From Pseudomonas chlororaphis (lineage in GTDB: Bacteria > Pseudomonadota > Gammaproteobacteria > Pseudomonadales > Pseudomonadaceae), in assembly GCF_001921865.1 (NCBI RefSeq), contig NZ_MSCT01000022.1, positions 62,001 to 126,000 of the forward strand: DNA of 64,000 nucleotides, written 5' to 3'. Both the position numbers and the translations under genes were made by a program. Under the pieces are notes generated by a model, which ran no database searches, was not told where the DNA came from, and saw nothing but the letters and a program-made list of their open reading frames with translations. Shown here piece by piece: positions 56,622 to 64,000 of the stretch; positions within the stretch are counted from its first letter, which is position 1; each line of letters opens with the position of its first letter.

Positions 56622-57725
56622 TCACTCCCGATGGTCGTGGGTCTGGGTGATACGGCCCTGTTCCACGTGGAACAGAGCGACTGGCGTTTCCGTCTGCCAG
56701 CCTTCCCTCAATAATTCGTGGTCTACACAGGTGATAAACACCTGGCAGCGTAAGTCTTCCAACAAGCGACAAAGTGCGCGGCGATGCTGCTCGTCCAACT
56801 CGGACGGCAAGTCGTCCACCAGATAAATACACTGACCGCGCCGGGCCTGGCTGACCAGGTGTCCCTGGGCGATCCGCAAGGCACAGACCACCAACTTCTG
56901 CTGACCGCGGGACAAAATATCCGCCGCGTTATGTGCACCCAATCTGAGGCGCAAATCAGCACGTTGGGGACCAGCCTGGGTATGACCCATTTGCTGATCA
57001 CGATGGAGGGAAGCGGCGAGCACTGCACTGAGCTCTCGCTCTTTATCCCAACCACGGTAATAGCTAAGCGTTAAGCCCTCGAGCGCTACCAGTTCGCTCA
57101 AGGTCTGCTCAAAGACTGGTTTCAAGGCTTTGATGTAAGCGCGGCGGTATTCATCGATTTCAGCGCTGGCCTGACACAGTTCCCTGTCCCAGGCTGCTTG
57201 CGAAGCGGCGTCAAGTGTACCATGCCGCAGCCATGAGTTTCGCTGCCGCAGGGCCTTCTGCAAGCGCTGCCAGGTTGACATGAAGCGGGGTTCCACGTGG
57301 AACACGCCCCAATCCAGAAACTGCCGCCTGATTTTCGGGGCGCCTTCCAACAGGCGGAAGCTGTCCGGGTTGATCAACTGCAAAGGCAGGATTTCCGCCA
57401 ACTGCGCCGCGCTGCGAGCGTTCTGCCCATCGATGCGGATCTGAAACTCGCCCTGGCGGTCGCGCGATATCCCCAGGTTGCTGTGCCCGCCTTCCGCCAG
57501 CTCAACCTGGCCAAACACCGTGCACGCCAGCTGTTCGTACTGGATCACCGGCAACAAACGGGCACTGCGAAACGAGCGAGCAAGCCCCAGCAAGTGGATG
57601 GCTTCCAGCACGCTGGTCTTGCCACTGCCGTTGGCGCCGTAGAGGAGGTTGATGCGGGGGGAGGGGGAGAAGGTCACCGGGTGCAGATTGCGCACCGCGG
57701 TGACCGAGACGCGACTGAGGGACAT
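56622..57725 (-). CDS. recF: DNA replication and repair protein RecF
   Basis: 367 residues. SMC-like ATPase that loads RecA at gaps. Walker A GANGSGKT is at residues 30-37, with a signature motif (LSRGQQK) and Walker B near the C-terminus (YLVDDLPSELD). Two parS sites lie in its coding sequence. Weak ribosome site, consistent with coupling to dnaN upstream. Confidence 0.98.
   Translation of the reverse strand: MSLSRVSVTAVRNLHPVTFSPSPRINLLYGANGSGKTSVLEAIHLLGLARSFRSARLLPVIQYEQLACTVFGQVELAEGGHSNLGISRDRQGEFQIRIDGQNARSAAQLAEILPLQLINPDSFRLLEGAPKIRRQFLDWGVFHVEPRFMSTWQRLQKALRQRNSWLRHGTLDAASQAAWDRELCQASAEIDEYRRAYIKALKPVFEQTLSELVALEGLTLSYYRGWDKERELSAVLAASLHRDQQMGHTQAGPQRADLRLRLGAHNAADILSRGQQKLVVCALRIAQGHLVSQARRGQCIYLVDDLPSELDEQHRRALCRLLEDLRCQVFITCVDHELLREGWQTETPVALFHVEQGRITQTHDHRE
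56659..56674. other. parS site 1 (in recF, 3' part)
   Basis: TGTTCCACGTGGAACA is a perfect 16-bp palindrome matching the ParB-binding parS consensus. It is about 3.8 kb from the centre of oriC. Confidence 0.95.
57289..57304. other. parS site 2 (in recF)
   Basis: GGTTCCACGTGGAACA, the reverse complement of the TGTTCCACGTGGAACC form of pseudomonad parS, 630 bases from site 1. Confidence 0.95.
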
Positions 57726-57745
57726 CTAGCTTCTGCTGGACATGA

Positions 57746-58849
57746 TTACAGGCGCATCGGCATGACAACGTAGGCCGAGTCGTCGTTATCGGACTCCTGA
57801 ACCAGCGCGCTGCTGTTGGAGTCGGACAGGATCAGGCGGACCTGTTCGGTGGTCATCACGCCCAGCACGTCAAGCAGGTAGCTCACGTTGAAGCCGATCT
57901 CCAGCGAACCGCCGTTGTATTCCACGCCGACTTCTTCTTCCGCTTCTTCCTGCTCCGGGTTGTTCGCCTGGATTTTCAGCTGACCGTTGGCCAGTTGCAG
58001 ACGGATGCCGCGGTACTTCTCGTTGGACAGGATCGCGGTACGGCTGAACGCTTCGCGCAGCGCCTGGCGGTCGCCCAGTACCAGCTTGTCGCCACCTTTA
58101 GGCAGTACGCGCTCGTAGTCCGGGAACTTGCCGTCGACCAGCTTGGAAGTGAAGGTGAATTCGCCGGTGGTCGCGCGGATGTGGTGCTGGCCCAGCACGA
58201 TGCTGACGTTGCCGTCCGGCTCGGTGAGCAGGCGGGCGAGTTCCAGGATGCCTTTGCGCGGCACGATGACCTGGTGGCGATCCGGCTGACCGATATCGGC
58301 CTGCATGGAGCACATGGCCAAGCGGTGACCGTCGGTGGCCACGGCGCGGATAATACCGGCGGAGACTTCCAGCAGCATGCCGTTGAGGTAGTAGCGCACG
58401 TCCTGCTGGGCCATGGCGAAGCTGGTGCGTTCGATCAGGCGACGCAGCTTGCTCTGCTCAAGGCTGCAGGTCAGCGAGCCCGGGCCTTCTTCCACCGTCG
58501 GGAAATCGTTGGCCGGCAGGGTGGACAGGGTAAAACGGCTACGGCCGGCCTTGACCACCAGCTTCTGCTCGTCGACCTTGATGTCGATCAGCGCGTCGTT
58601 CGGCAGGCTCTTGCAGATGTCCATCAGCTTGCGCGCCGGAACAGTGATTTCGCCCGGTTCCGCCGGCTCTTCCAGCTGTACGCGACCGACCAGCTCGACT
58701 TCCAGGTCGGTACCGGTCAGAGACAGCTGCTGGCCTTCGACGACCAACAGCACGTTGGAAAGTACCGGCAAGGTCTGACGGCGTTCGACGACGCCGGCGA
58801 CCAGTTGCAGGGGTTTCAACAGGGCTTCGCGTTGAATGGTGAAATGCAT
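57746..58849 (-). CDS. dnaN: DNA polymerase III beta sliding clamp
   Basis: 367 residues in three repeated clamp domains; the C-terminus ends in VMPMRL as in other beta clamps. Tethers polymerase to DNA. AAGGGA seven bases before the ATG. Lies between dnaA and recF in the classic order. Confidence 0.99.
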   Translation of the reverse strand: MHFTIQREALLKPLQLVAGVVERRQTLPVLSNVLLVVEGQQLSLTGTDLEVELVGRVQLEEPAEPGEITVPARKLMDICKSLPNDALIDIKVDEQKLVVKAGRSRFTLSTLPANDFPTVEEGPGSLTCSLEQSKLRRLIERTSFAMAQQDVRYYLNGMLLEVSAGIIRAVATDGHRLAMCSMQADIGQPDRHQVIVPRKGILELARLLTEPDGNVSIVLGQHHIRATTGEFTFTSKLVDGKFPDYERVLPKGGDKLVLGDRQALREAFSRTAILSNEKYRGIRLQLANGQLKIQANNPEQEEAEEEVGVEYNGGSLEIGFNVSYLLDVLGVMTTEQVRLILSDSNSSALVQESDNDDSAYVVMPMRL

Positions 58850-58887
58850 GGTCTAGTCCCTTGCCTTAATAAGCTGCGCTGGAGTCA

Positions 58888-60405
58888 TCACGTGGTCAGA
58901 GTACGCAGCAGGTTCTTGTAGTCCTCGCGGATGTCCGCGTCGGATTCCTTAAGTTCGTTGATCTTGCGGCATGCATGCAAGACCGTGGTGTGGTCACGGC
59001 CGCCGAAGACATCGCCGATTTCCGGCAGGCTGTGGTTGGTCAGTTCCTTGGACAAGGCCATGGCCACCTGGCGCGGCCGCGCGACAGAACGCGAGCGGCG
59101 CTTGGACAGCAGATCGGAGATCTTGATCTTGTAGTACTCGGCGACGGTGCGCTGAATGTTATCCACAGAGACCAGCTTGTCCTGCAGGGCCAACAGGTCT
59201 TTCAGCGATTCGCGAATCAGCTCGATGGTGATATCGCGCCCCATGAAGTGCGAGTGAGCGATGACCCGCTTGAGCGCACCCTCCAGCTCACGCACGTTGG
59301 AGCGAATCCGCTGGGCAATGAAGAACGCCGCATCGTGGGGCAGTTCAACCTTGGCCTGGTCGGCCTTCTTCATCAGGATCGCGACCCGGGTTTCCAGCTC
59401 CGGCGGCTCTACCGCCACGGTCAGGCCCCAGCCGAAGCGCGACTTCAGGCGTTCTTCCAGGCCTTCGATCTCCTTCGGATAACGGTCGCTGGTGAGAATC
59501 ACCTGTTGGCCGCCTTCGAGCAGGGCGTTGAAGGTGTGGAAGAACTCTTCCTGGGAACGCTCCTTGCGGGCGAAGAACTGAATATCGTCGATCAGCAGGG
59601 CATCCACCGAACGATAGAAACGCTTGAATTCGTTGATCGCGTTGAGTTGCAGCGCCTTGACCATGTCAGCCACGAAACGCTCGGAATGCAGGTACACGAC
59701 CTTGGCATTCGGGTTCTTCTTTAATAGATGGTTACCCACAGCGTGCATCAAGTGCGTCTTACCCAAGCCAACGCCGCCATAAAGGAAGAGCGGGTTGTAA
59801 CCGTGCTTGGGGTTGTCGGCTACCTGCCAGGCCGCGGCGCGGGCCAGCTGGTTGGACTTGCCTTCCACAAAGTTTTCGAAGGTGAAGGTGCGGTTCAGAT
59901 AACTGGTGTGCTTGAGCGCGCCTTCTACCTGCACGGTGCGCTGTTCGGCACGCACTGGAGCCTGCTGCGAGCTGGCGCCCGCCATCGGATCGAAGCTGTC
60001 ACGAGAGGGTTCTTCGCTGACTTCGGCGACTTTCTGAGCCGCAGGCTTTGCCGGGGCGACCGGCGCCGGAGCACTGACCGGAGCTGCCGCGGCGGCCTGC
60101 TGGGCTTGAGAGGCAGCGGCGGCCAACGGCGCATTGGGCGCAGCACGAGGGGCGGAACTGCGTTTGCTGCCTATTAATAAGGAAAGCGCCGGAGTCATGC
60201 CATTGCCATGCTCATCCAGCAGTTCGAGCACACGGCCCAGGTACTTTTCGTTGACCCAATCGAGAACAAAACGATTCGGTGCGTATACACGCAACTCGTC
60301 GCCTTCGGCTTCGACCTGTAGCGGACGGATCCAAGTGTTGAATTGCTGGGCAGGCAGCTCATCACGCAGAAGCTCCACGCACTGCTGCCAAAGTTCCACT
60401 GACAC
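58888..60405 (-). CDS. dnaA: Chromosomal replication initiator DnaA
   Basis: 505 residues in four domains: helicase-contact domain I (1-80), a flexible Ala/Pro-rich linker (about 85-165), the AAA+ domain with Walker A GGVGLGKT (210-217), and C-terminal DNA-binding domain IV with GGRDHTTVLHA near residue 475 that reads DnaA boxes. GTG start with AGGGGA five bases upstream. A DnaA box also lies inside the gene (59159). Confidence 0.99.
   Translation of the reverse strand: MSVELWQQCVELLRDELPAQQFNTWIRPLQVEAEGDELRVYAPNRFVLDWVNEKYLGRVLELLDEHGNGMTPALSLLIGSKRSSAPRAAPNAPLAAAASQAQQAAAAAPVSAPAPVAPAKPAAQKVAEVSEEPSRDSFDPMAGASSQQAPVRAEQRTVQVEGALKHTSYLNRTFTFENFVEGKSNQLARAAAWQVADNPKHGYNPLFLYGGVGLGKTHLMHAVGNHLLKKNPNAKVVYLHSERFVADMVKALQLNAINEFKRFYRSVDALLIDDIQFFARKERSQEEFFHTFNALLEGGQQVILTSDRYPKEIEGLEERLKSRFGWGLTVAVEPPELETRVAILMKKADQAKVELPHDAAFFIAQRIRSNVRELEGALKRVIAHSHFMGRDITIELIRESLKDLLALQDKLVSVDNIQRTVAEYYKIKISDLLSKRRSRSVARPRQVAMALSKELTNHSLPEIGDVFGGRDHTTVLHACRKINELKESDADIREDYKNLLRTLTT
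59159..59167 (+). other. Perfect DnaA box inside dnaA
   Basis: TTATCCACA, read as Val-Asp-Asn in dnaA. Confidence 0.75.
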
Positions 60406-60880
60406 GGATATCCCCTAAGTCGAAAGCCGGTGAGGCAAAAACAAGCCGACATTGTAGCGAGCAGACGCCCACTTATCCACATGTAGGTTCATCACAGAGC
60501 ACTATGAATCAACGCTTTATCCTGAAAAAACACGACCAATGGTATGTGCATAAGCTCTGTGGATAACCCCACTTAAGGGCATTGCACAACTGGGGGTTGA
60601 AATCAGTGGATAACCCGCCTGTGGATAACTGACCTTTTCACCCACAGCTTTTCCGCGGGTGCGGCACAGGCAGAGCACCGCTTCTCGACAGTGTTGTCAT
60701 TCTCTGTACATCACGATTTATAAGGCTTTAAGCTGGTTATCCACAGAAGGATGCTGCCCTAGCCTTTATAAGCTTTACAGAAAAGCTTTAAATAATTCCC
60801 TTCTTTATTTTTATCTTTGGCCAGACCTGTTTGTATTTGCCGGGCGGACATACCCAGATAAAGGAAAAGCTGGTTGGAAA
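60406..60880. other. Chromosomal replication origin oriC
   Basis: Non-coding dnaA-rpmH gap. Perfect boxes TTATCCACA lie at 60473 (+), 60558 (-), 60620 (-) and 60737 (+); TTATGCACA at 60545 (-); and a one-mismatch box at 60605 (-). An AT-rich stretch at about 60763-60819 with repeated TTATAAG and AGCTTTA motifs is the likely unwinding element. This matches the location and make-up of pseudomonad oriC. Confidence 0.95.
60451..60479 (-). promoter_or_regulatory. Candidate dnaA promoter overlapped by a DnaA box
   Basis: On the minus strand, TGGATA and TACAAT are spaced 17 bases. The -35-like part lies within the DnaA box at 60473-60481, so DnaA binding would repress its own transcription. Confidence 0.55.
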
Positions 60881-60909
60881 TTGACCTAGAGGCTTGCTTT
60901 CTCTAGAAT
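60881..60909 (+). promoter_or_regulatory. rpmH: Sigma-70 promoter of the rpmH operon
   Basis: TTGACC and TAGAAT are separated by exactly 17 bases, a near-consensus promoter, about 60 bases before rpmH. Confidence 0.85.
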
Positions 60910-60923
60910 CGCCGATCTCTTAA

Positions 60924-60946
60924 AACGGGGGCCATTCCGGCCCGTT
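60924..60946 (+). other. Hairpin in the rpmH leader
   Basis: AACGGG and CCCGTT pair around a GC-rich centre between the promoter and the rpmH ribosome site. It could be a regulatory leader; role unknown. Confidence 0.45.
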
Positions 60947-60969
60947 GTGGACGAACCAGGTAACACGAC

Positions 60970-61104
60970 ATGAAACGTACTTTCCAACCAAGCACTATCA
61001 AACGCGCTCGTACCCACGGTTTCCGTGCTCGCATGGCTACCAAGAACGGCCGTGCCGTCCTGTCGCGCCGTCGCGCCAAAGGTCGTGCGCGTCTGGCAGT
61101 TTGA
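60970..61104 (+). CDS. rpmH: 50S ribosomal protein L34
   Basis: 44 residues, the usual length for L34. Begins MKRTFQPSTIKRARTHGF and ends in a very basic tail (SRRRAKGRARLAV). First gene rightward of oriC, directly before rnpA. Confidence 0.98.
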   Translation: MKRTFQPSTIKRARTHGFRARMATKNGRAVLSRRRAKGRARLAV

Positions 61105-61120
61105 TACTCCGGCACTGGAG

Positions 61121-61522
61121 GTGAGTCAGGACTTCAGTCGGGAAAAGCGTCTGCTTACTCCCCGGCATTTCAAGGCAGTCTTTGACTCCCCTACCGGCAA
61201 GGTTCCGGGGAAAAATCTCCTGCTCCTTGCGCGCAACAACGATCTGGATCATCCCCGTCTGGGGCTGGTTATCGGCAAAAAGAGCGTCAAGCTCTCCGTT
61301 GAGCGCAATCGTCTCAAACGTCTTATGCGCGAATCGTTTCGCCTGCACCAGGATTCTCTGGTCGGCTGGGACATCGTTATCGTCGCGCGCAAAGGTTTGG
61401 GCGATGTAGAAAACCCCGAATTGATTCAGCATTTCGGCAAACTCTGGAAGCGTCTGGCCCGTAACAAGCCGGCATCAGCAGTTCAAACCGAAACTGTAGG
61501 GGTAGACAGTCCCAATGCGTAA
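61121..61522 (+). CDS. rnpA: Ribonuclease P protein component
   Basis: 133 residues. Protein partner of the RNase P RNA in tRNA 5' maturation. The RNR motif is in VERNRLKRLMRESFR. The GTG at 61121 is chosen from known N-termini (SQDFSREKRLLTPRHF); GGAG directly touches it, so the exact start is not certain. The frame is open upstream into rpmH. Overlaps yidD by eight bases. Confidence 0.93.
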   Translation: MSQDFSREKRLLTPRHFKAVFDSPTGKVPGKNLLLLARNNDLDHPRLGLVIGKKSVKLSVERNRLKRLMRESFRLHQDSLVGWDIVIVARKGLGDVENPELIQHFGKLWKRLARNKPASAVQTETVGVDSPNA

Positions 61523-61760
61523 ACTGGCCCTCGTTCCGATCCAGTTTTATCGCTACGCCATTAGTCCTCTGATGGCCAGTCACTGTCGTTTCTACCCCAG
61601 TTGTTCCTGCTACGCGTATGAAGCCATCGAAAATCATGGCCTTCTGCGCGGAGGCTGGCTGACCTTTCGTCGTTTAGGTCGCTGTCATCCGTGGAATCCC
61701 GGTGGTTATGACCCGGTTCCACCTATCCCTACCTCCCGTTCTTCTTCGATGGCCGAGTAA
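61515..61760 (+). CDS. yidD: YidD membrane protein insertion efficiency factor
   Basis: 81 residues with the signature FYPSCSCYAYEAIENHG and CHPWNPGGYDPVP. Small membrane-associated helper of YidC-dependent insertion. Sits between rnpA and yidC, two bases before yidC. Confidence 0.96.
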   Translation: MRKLALVPIQFYRYAISPLMASHCRFYPSCSCYAYEAIENHGLLRGGWLTFRRLGRCHPWNPGGYDPVPPIPTSRSSSMAE

Positions 61761-61762
61761 TC

Positions 61763-63445
61763 ATGGATATTAAACGCACGATCCTGATCGTCGCCCTGGC
61801 AATCGTGTCCTACGTCATGGTCCTTAAGTGGAACCAGGACTATGGCCAGGCTGCCCTGCCGACTCAGAATGTTGCTGCCAACACTGCCACCCCGGCCCTG
61901 CCGGATACGCCTGTTGGTAACAATGCTTCCGCCAGTGCCGATGTACCCAGCGCGAATACCGATACCAGCACCCCTACCGAAACTCCGGTAGCGGCAAGCA
62001 AAGACCTCATCCAGGTAAAAACGGATGTGCTCGATCTGGCTATCGATCCTCAAGGTGGTGATATTGCCCAGCTGAAGCTGCCGCTGTATCCACGTCGCCA
62101 GGACCATCCGGAAATTCCGTTCCAGCTGTTCGATAACGGTGGCGAGCGTACTTATCTGGCGCAAAGCGGCCTGACCGGTACCAACGGTCCGGATGCCCGT
62201 CCTGCCGGACGCCCGGTTTACTCGACCGCGCAAAAGACTTATCAACTGGCTGATGGCCAGGACCAACTGAACGTCGACCTGAAATTCAGCGACGCCGGCG
62301 TCAACTACATCAAGCGTTTCACCTTTACCCGCGGTCTGTACGATCTGAAAGTCACTTATCTGATCGACAACACCAGCGACAAGGCCTGGACCGGCAACCT
62401 GTTTGCCCAGCTCAAGCGCGACGCCAGCTCCGATCCTTCTTCCAGCACTGCCACCGGCACCGCGACTTACCTGGGCGCCGCCCTGTGGACAAGTTCCGAG
62501 CCGTACAAAAAAGTGTCGATGAAAGATATCGACAAGGGTTCGCTGAAAGAAACCGTGCAAGGTGGCTGGGTTGCCTGGCTGCAACACTACTTCGTGACTG
62601 CCTGGATTCCGGCGAAGAACGAAAGCAACACTGTTCAGACCCGCAAGGACAACCAGGGCAACTACATCATCGGTTTCACTGGCCCAGCGCTGACCATTGC
62701 TCCGGGCGCCAAGGCTGAAGCCACTGCCACTCTGTACGCCGGTCCGAAAAGCCAGGCGGTGCTGAAAGAGTTGTCCCCAGGCCTGGAATTGACCGTCGAC
62801 TACGGCATTCTGTGGTTCATCGCCCAGCCGATCTTCTGGCTGCTGCAACATATCCACAGCATCGTGGGTAACTGGGGTTGGTCGATCATCTTCCTGACCA
62901 TGCTGATCAAAGGGATCTTCTTCCCATTGTCGGCAGCCAGCTACAAGTCGATGGCGCGCATGCGCGCAGTGGCGCCGAAACTGGCGGCGCTGAAAGAGCA
63001 ACATGGCGACGACCGGCAGAAAATGTCGCAAGCCATGATGGAGCTGTACAAGAAAGAGAAGATCAATCCGCTGGGTGGTTGCTTGCCAATCCTCGTGCAG
63101 ATGCCGGTGTTCCTGTCCTTGTACTGGGTACTCCTGGAAAGCGTGGAAATGCGCCAGGCGCCGTTCATGCTGTGGATTACCGACCTGTCGATCAAGGATC
63201 CGTTCTTCATCCTGCCGATCATCATGGGCGCCACCATGTTCATCCAGCAGCAGCTGAACCCGACTCCTCCGGACCCGATGCAGGCCAAGGTGATGAAAAT
63301 GATGCCAATCATCTTCACCTTCTTCTTCCTGTGGTTCCCGGCGGGCCTGGTGCTGTACTGGGTTGTGAACAACTGCCTGTCGATCGCCCAACAGTGGTAC
63401 ATCACTCGTAAGATCGAAGCTGCTACCAAGAAAGCAGCTGCCTGA
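61763..63445 (+). CDS. yidC: Membrane protein insertase YidC
   Basis: 560 residues. An N-terminal membrane anchor, a large periplasmic beta domain (about 60-345), and five C-terminal membrane helices (about 350-550) forming the insertase groove with its conserved Arg near KSMARMR. Inserts proteins alone or with Sec. Confidence 0.98.
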   Translation: MDIKRTILIVALAIVSYVMVLKWNQDYGQAALPTQNVAANTATPALPDTPVGNNASASADVPSANTDTSTPTETPVAASKDLIQVKTDVLDLAIDPQGGDIAQLKLPLYPRRQDHPEIPFQLFDNGGERTYLAQSGLTGTNGPDARPAGRPVYSTAQKTYQLADGQDQLNVDLKFSDAGVNYIKRFTFTRGLYDLKVTYLIDNTSDKAWTGNLFAQLKRDASSDPSSSTATGTATYLGAALWTSSEPYKKVSMKDIDKGSLKETVQGGWVAWLQHYFVTAWIPAKNESNTVQTRKDNQGNYIIGFTGPALTIAPGAKAEATATLYAGPKSQAVLKELSPGLELTVDYGILWFIAQPIFWLLQHIHSIVGNWGWSIIFLTMLIKGIFFPLSAASYKSMARMRAVAPKLAALKEQHGDDRQKMSQAMMELYKKEKINPLGGCLPILVQMPVFLSLYWVLLESVEMRQAPFMLWITDLSIKDPFFILPIIMGATMFIQQQLNPTPPDPMQAKVMKMMPIIFTFFFLWFPAGLVLYWVVNNCLSIAQQWYITRKIEAATKKAAA

Positions 63446-63452
63446 CCTACGC

Positions 63453-63461
63453 TGTGGATAA
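63453..63461 (-). other. Perfect DnaA box after yidC
   Basis: TGTGGATAA seven bases after the yidC stop and just before the terminator. Confidence 0.75.
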
Positions 63462-63470
63462 CCACTCAAG

Positions 63471-63494
63471 ACGCCCCCTAGTGGGGCGTTTTGC
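63471..63494 (+). terminator. Terminator after yidC
   Basis: ACGCCCC and GGGGCGT pair over 7 bp with a 5-base loop, followed by TTTT. Confidence 0.85.
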
Positions 63495-63536
63495 TGTCTG
63501 TCTCTTTTGTTTGCCTCTTTATGTCTGGAGCGGGTT

Positions 63537-64000
63537 ATGAATGTCCCTCGTGAAACCATCGCAGCCGTCGCCACTGCCCAGGGGCGCGGCGGCGTGGGGA
63601 TCGTGCGTATCTCCGGACCGTTGGCCGGCGTTGCCGCCAAAGCCATCAGCGGCCGCGAGCTGAAACCGCGCTACGCCCATTACGGAGCGTTTTTCAGCGA
63701 TCGGGACGAGGTCCTGGACGAAGGCATCGCCCTGTATTTCCCGGGGCCGAACTCCTTTACCGGCGAAGATGTGCTGGAACTCCAGGGGCACGGCGGCCCG
63801 ATCGTCCTGGATATGCTGCTGCAGCGTTGCCTGCAACTGGGCTGCCGCCTGGCCCGGCCGGGAGAGTTCAGCGAGCGCGCGTTCCTCAACGACAAACTCG
63901 ACCTGGCCCAGGCCGAGGCCATCGCCGACCTGATCGAGGCCAGCTCCGCACAGGCGGCGCGCAATGCCTTGCGCTCCTTGCAGGGGGCGTTCTCCAAGCG
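63537..64000 (+). CDS. mnmE: tRNA modification GTPase MnmE, N-terminal part (cut by window edge)
   Basis: About 154 residues of the N-terminal folate-binding domain are visible: ETIAAVATAQGRGGVGIVRISG near the start and PGPNSFTGEDVLELQGHGG. With MnmG it makes the xm5 modification at U34 of tRNAs. The GTPase domain lies beyond the window. GGAG lies eight bases before the ATG. Confidence 0.97.
   Translation, partial: MNVPRETIAAVATAQGRGGVGIVRISGPLAGVAAKAISGRELKPRYAHYGAFFSDRDEVLDEGIALYFPGPNSFTGEDVLELQGHGGPIVLDMLLQRCLQLGCRLARPGEFSERAFLNDKLDLAQAEAIADLIEASSAQAARNALRSLQGAFSK

Overview
The window is chromosomal DNA from a Pseudomonas, most likely of the P. fluorescens group (P. protegens/P. chlororaphis-like; the species is an inference). 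Coding density is high and GC-rich. Gene order from the aa3 oxidase to mnmE largely matches what I recall of the origin region of P. aeruginosa. The replication origin lies at about 60.4-60.9 kb between dnaA and rpmH, with two parS sites in recF. I saw no tRNA, rRNA, insertion sequence, prophage or CRISPR array.

Layout. 1-2.4 kb: aa3 cytochrome c oxidase (ctaD partial, ctaC). 2.7-6 kb: an unknown protein, then a SulP transporter beside a beta-carbonic anhydrase, probably a bicarbonate uptake/hydration pair. 6.2-7.3 kb: a radical SAM protein behind a near-perfect LexA operator. 7.4-11.3 kb: a three-subunit membrane gluconate-type dehydrogenase (triheme cytochrome c, GMC flavoprotein, Tat-exported gamma subunit). 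11.5-16 kb: periplasmic tyrosine phosphatase TpbA, yheV-prlC, gamma-carbonic anhydrase-like protein and a HAD phosphatase. 16-21.4 kb: small envelope and stress genes (aminopeptidase lipoprotein, two tandem paralogous lipoproteins, two DUF1161 proteins, OsmC, LLM oxidoreductase, dodecin, DUF883). 21.3-24.5 kb: trpI divergent from trpBA. 24.5-30.9 kb: a CigR/RcnB-like protein, a DOPA-dioxygenase-like protein and a choline-O-sulfate locus (LysR regulator, betC, choX, SulP transporter).

31-48 kb is conserved housekeeping: aroE, hemF, qor, tsaC, dprA, a LysM protein, def-fmt-rsmB-trkA, a TPR protein, a PilZ protein, htrB, tag, glyQS, gmhB and plsC. 48.3-54.1 kb, between plsC and gyrB, holds what looks like an accessory signalling block: a CHASE2 sensor kinase, a FecR-domain protein, aquaporin Z, a small exported protein and an OmpR-type response regulator. 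54.2-64 kb is the origin core: gyrB-recF-dnaN-dnaA running left, oriC, and rpmH-rnpA-yidD-yidC-mnmE (partial) running right.

Two layers of non-coding structure stand out. First, palindromic REP elements, mostly in inverted pairs, fill many intergenic gaps. Second, perfect DnaA boxes (TTATCCACA) are absent from the first 28 kb but occur 19 times between 28.1 and 63.5 kb, including a perfect palindrome of two boxes upstream of the PilZ gene.
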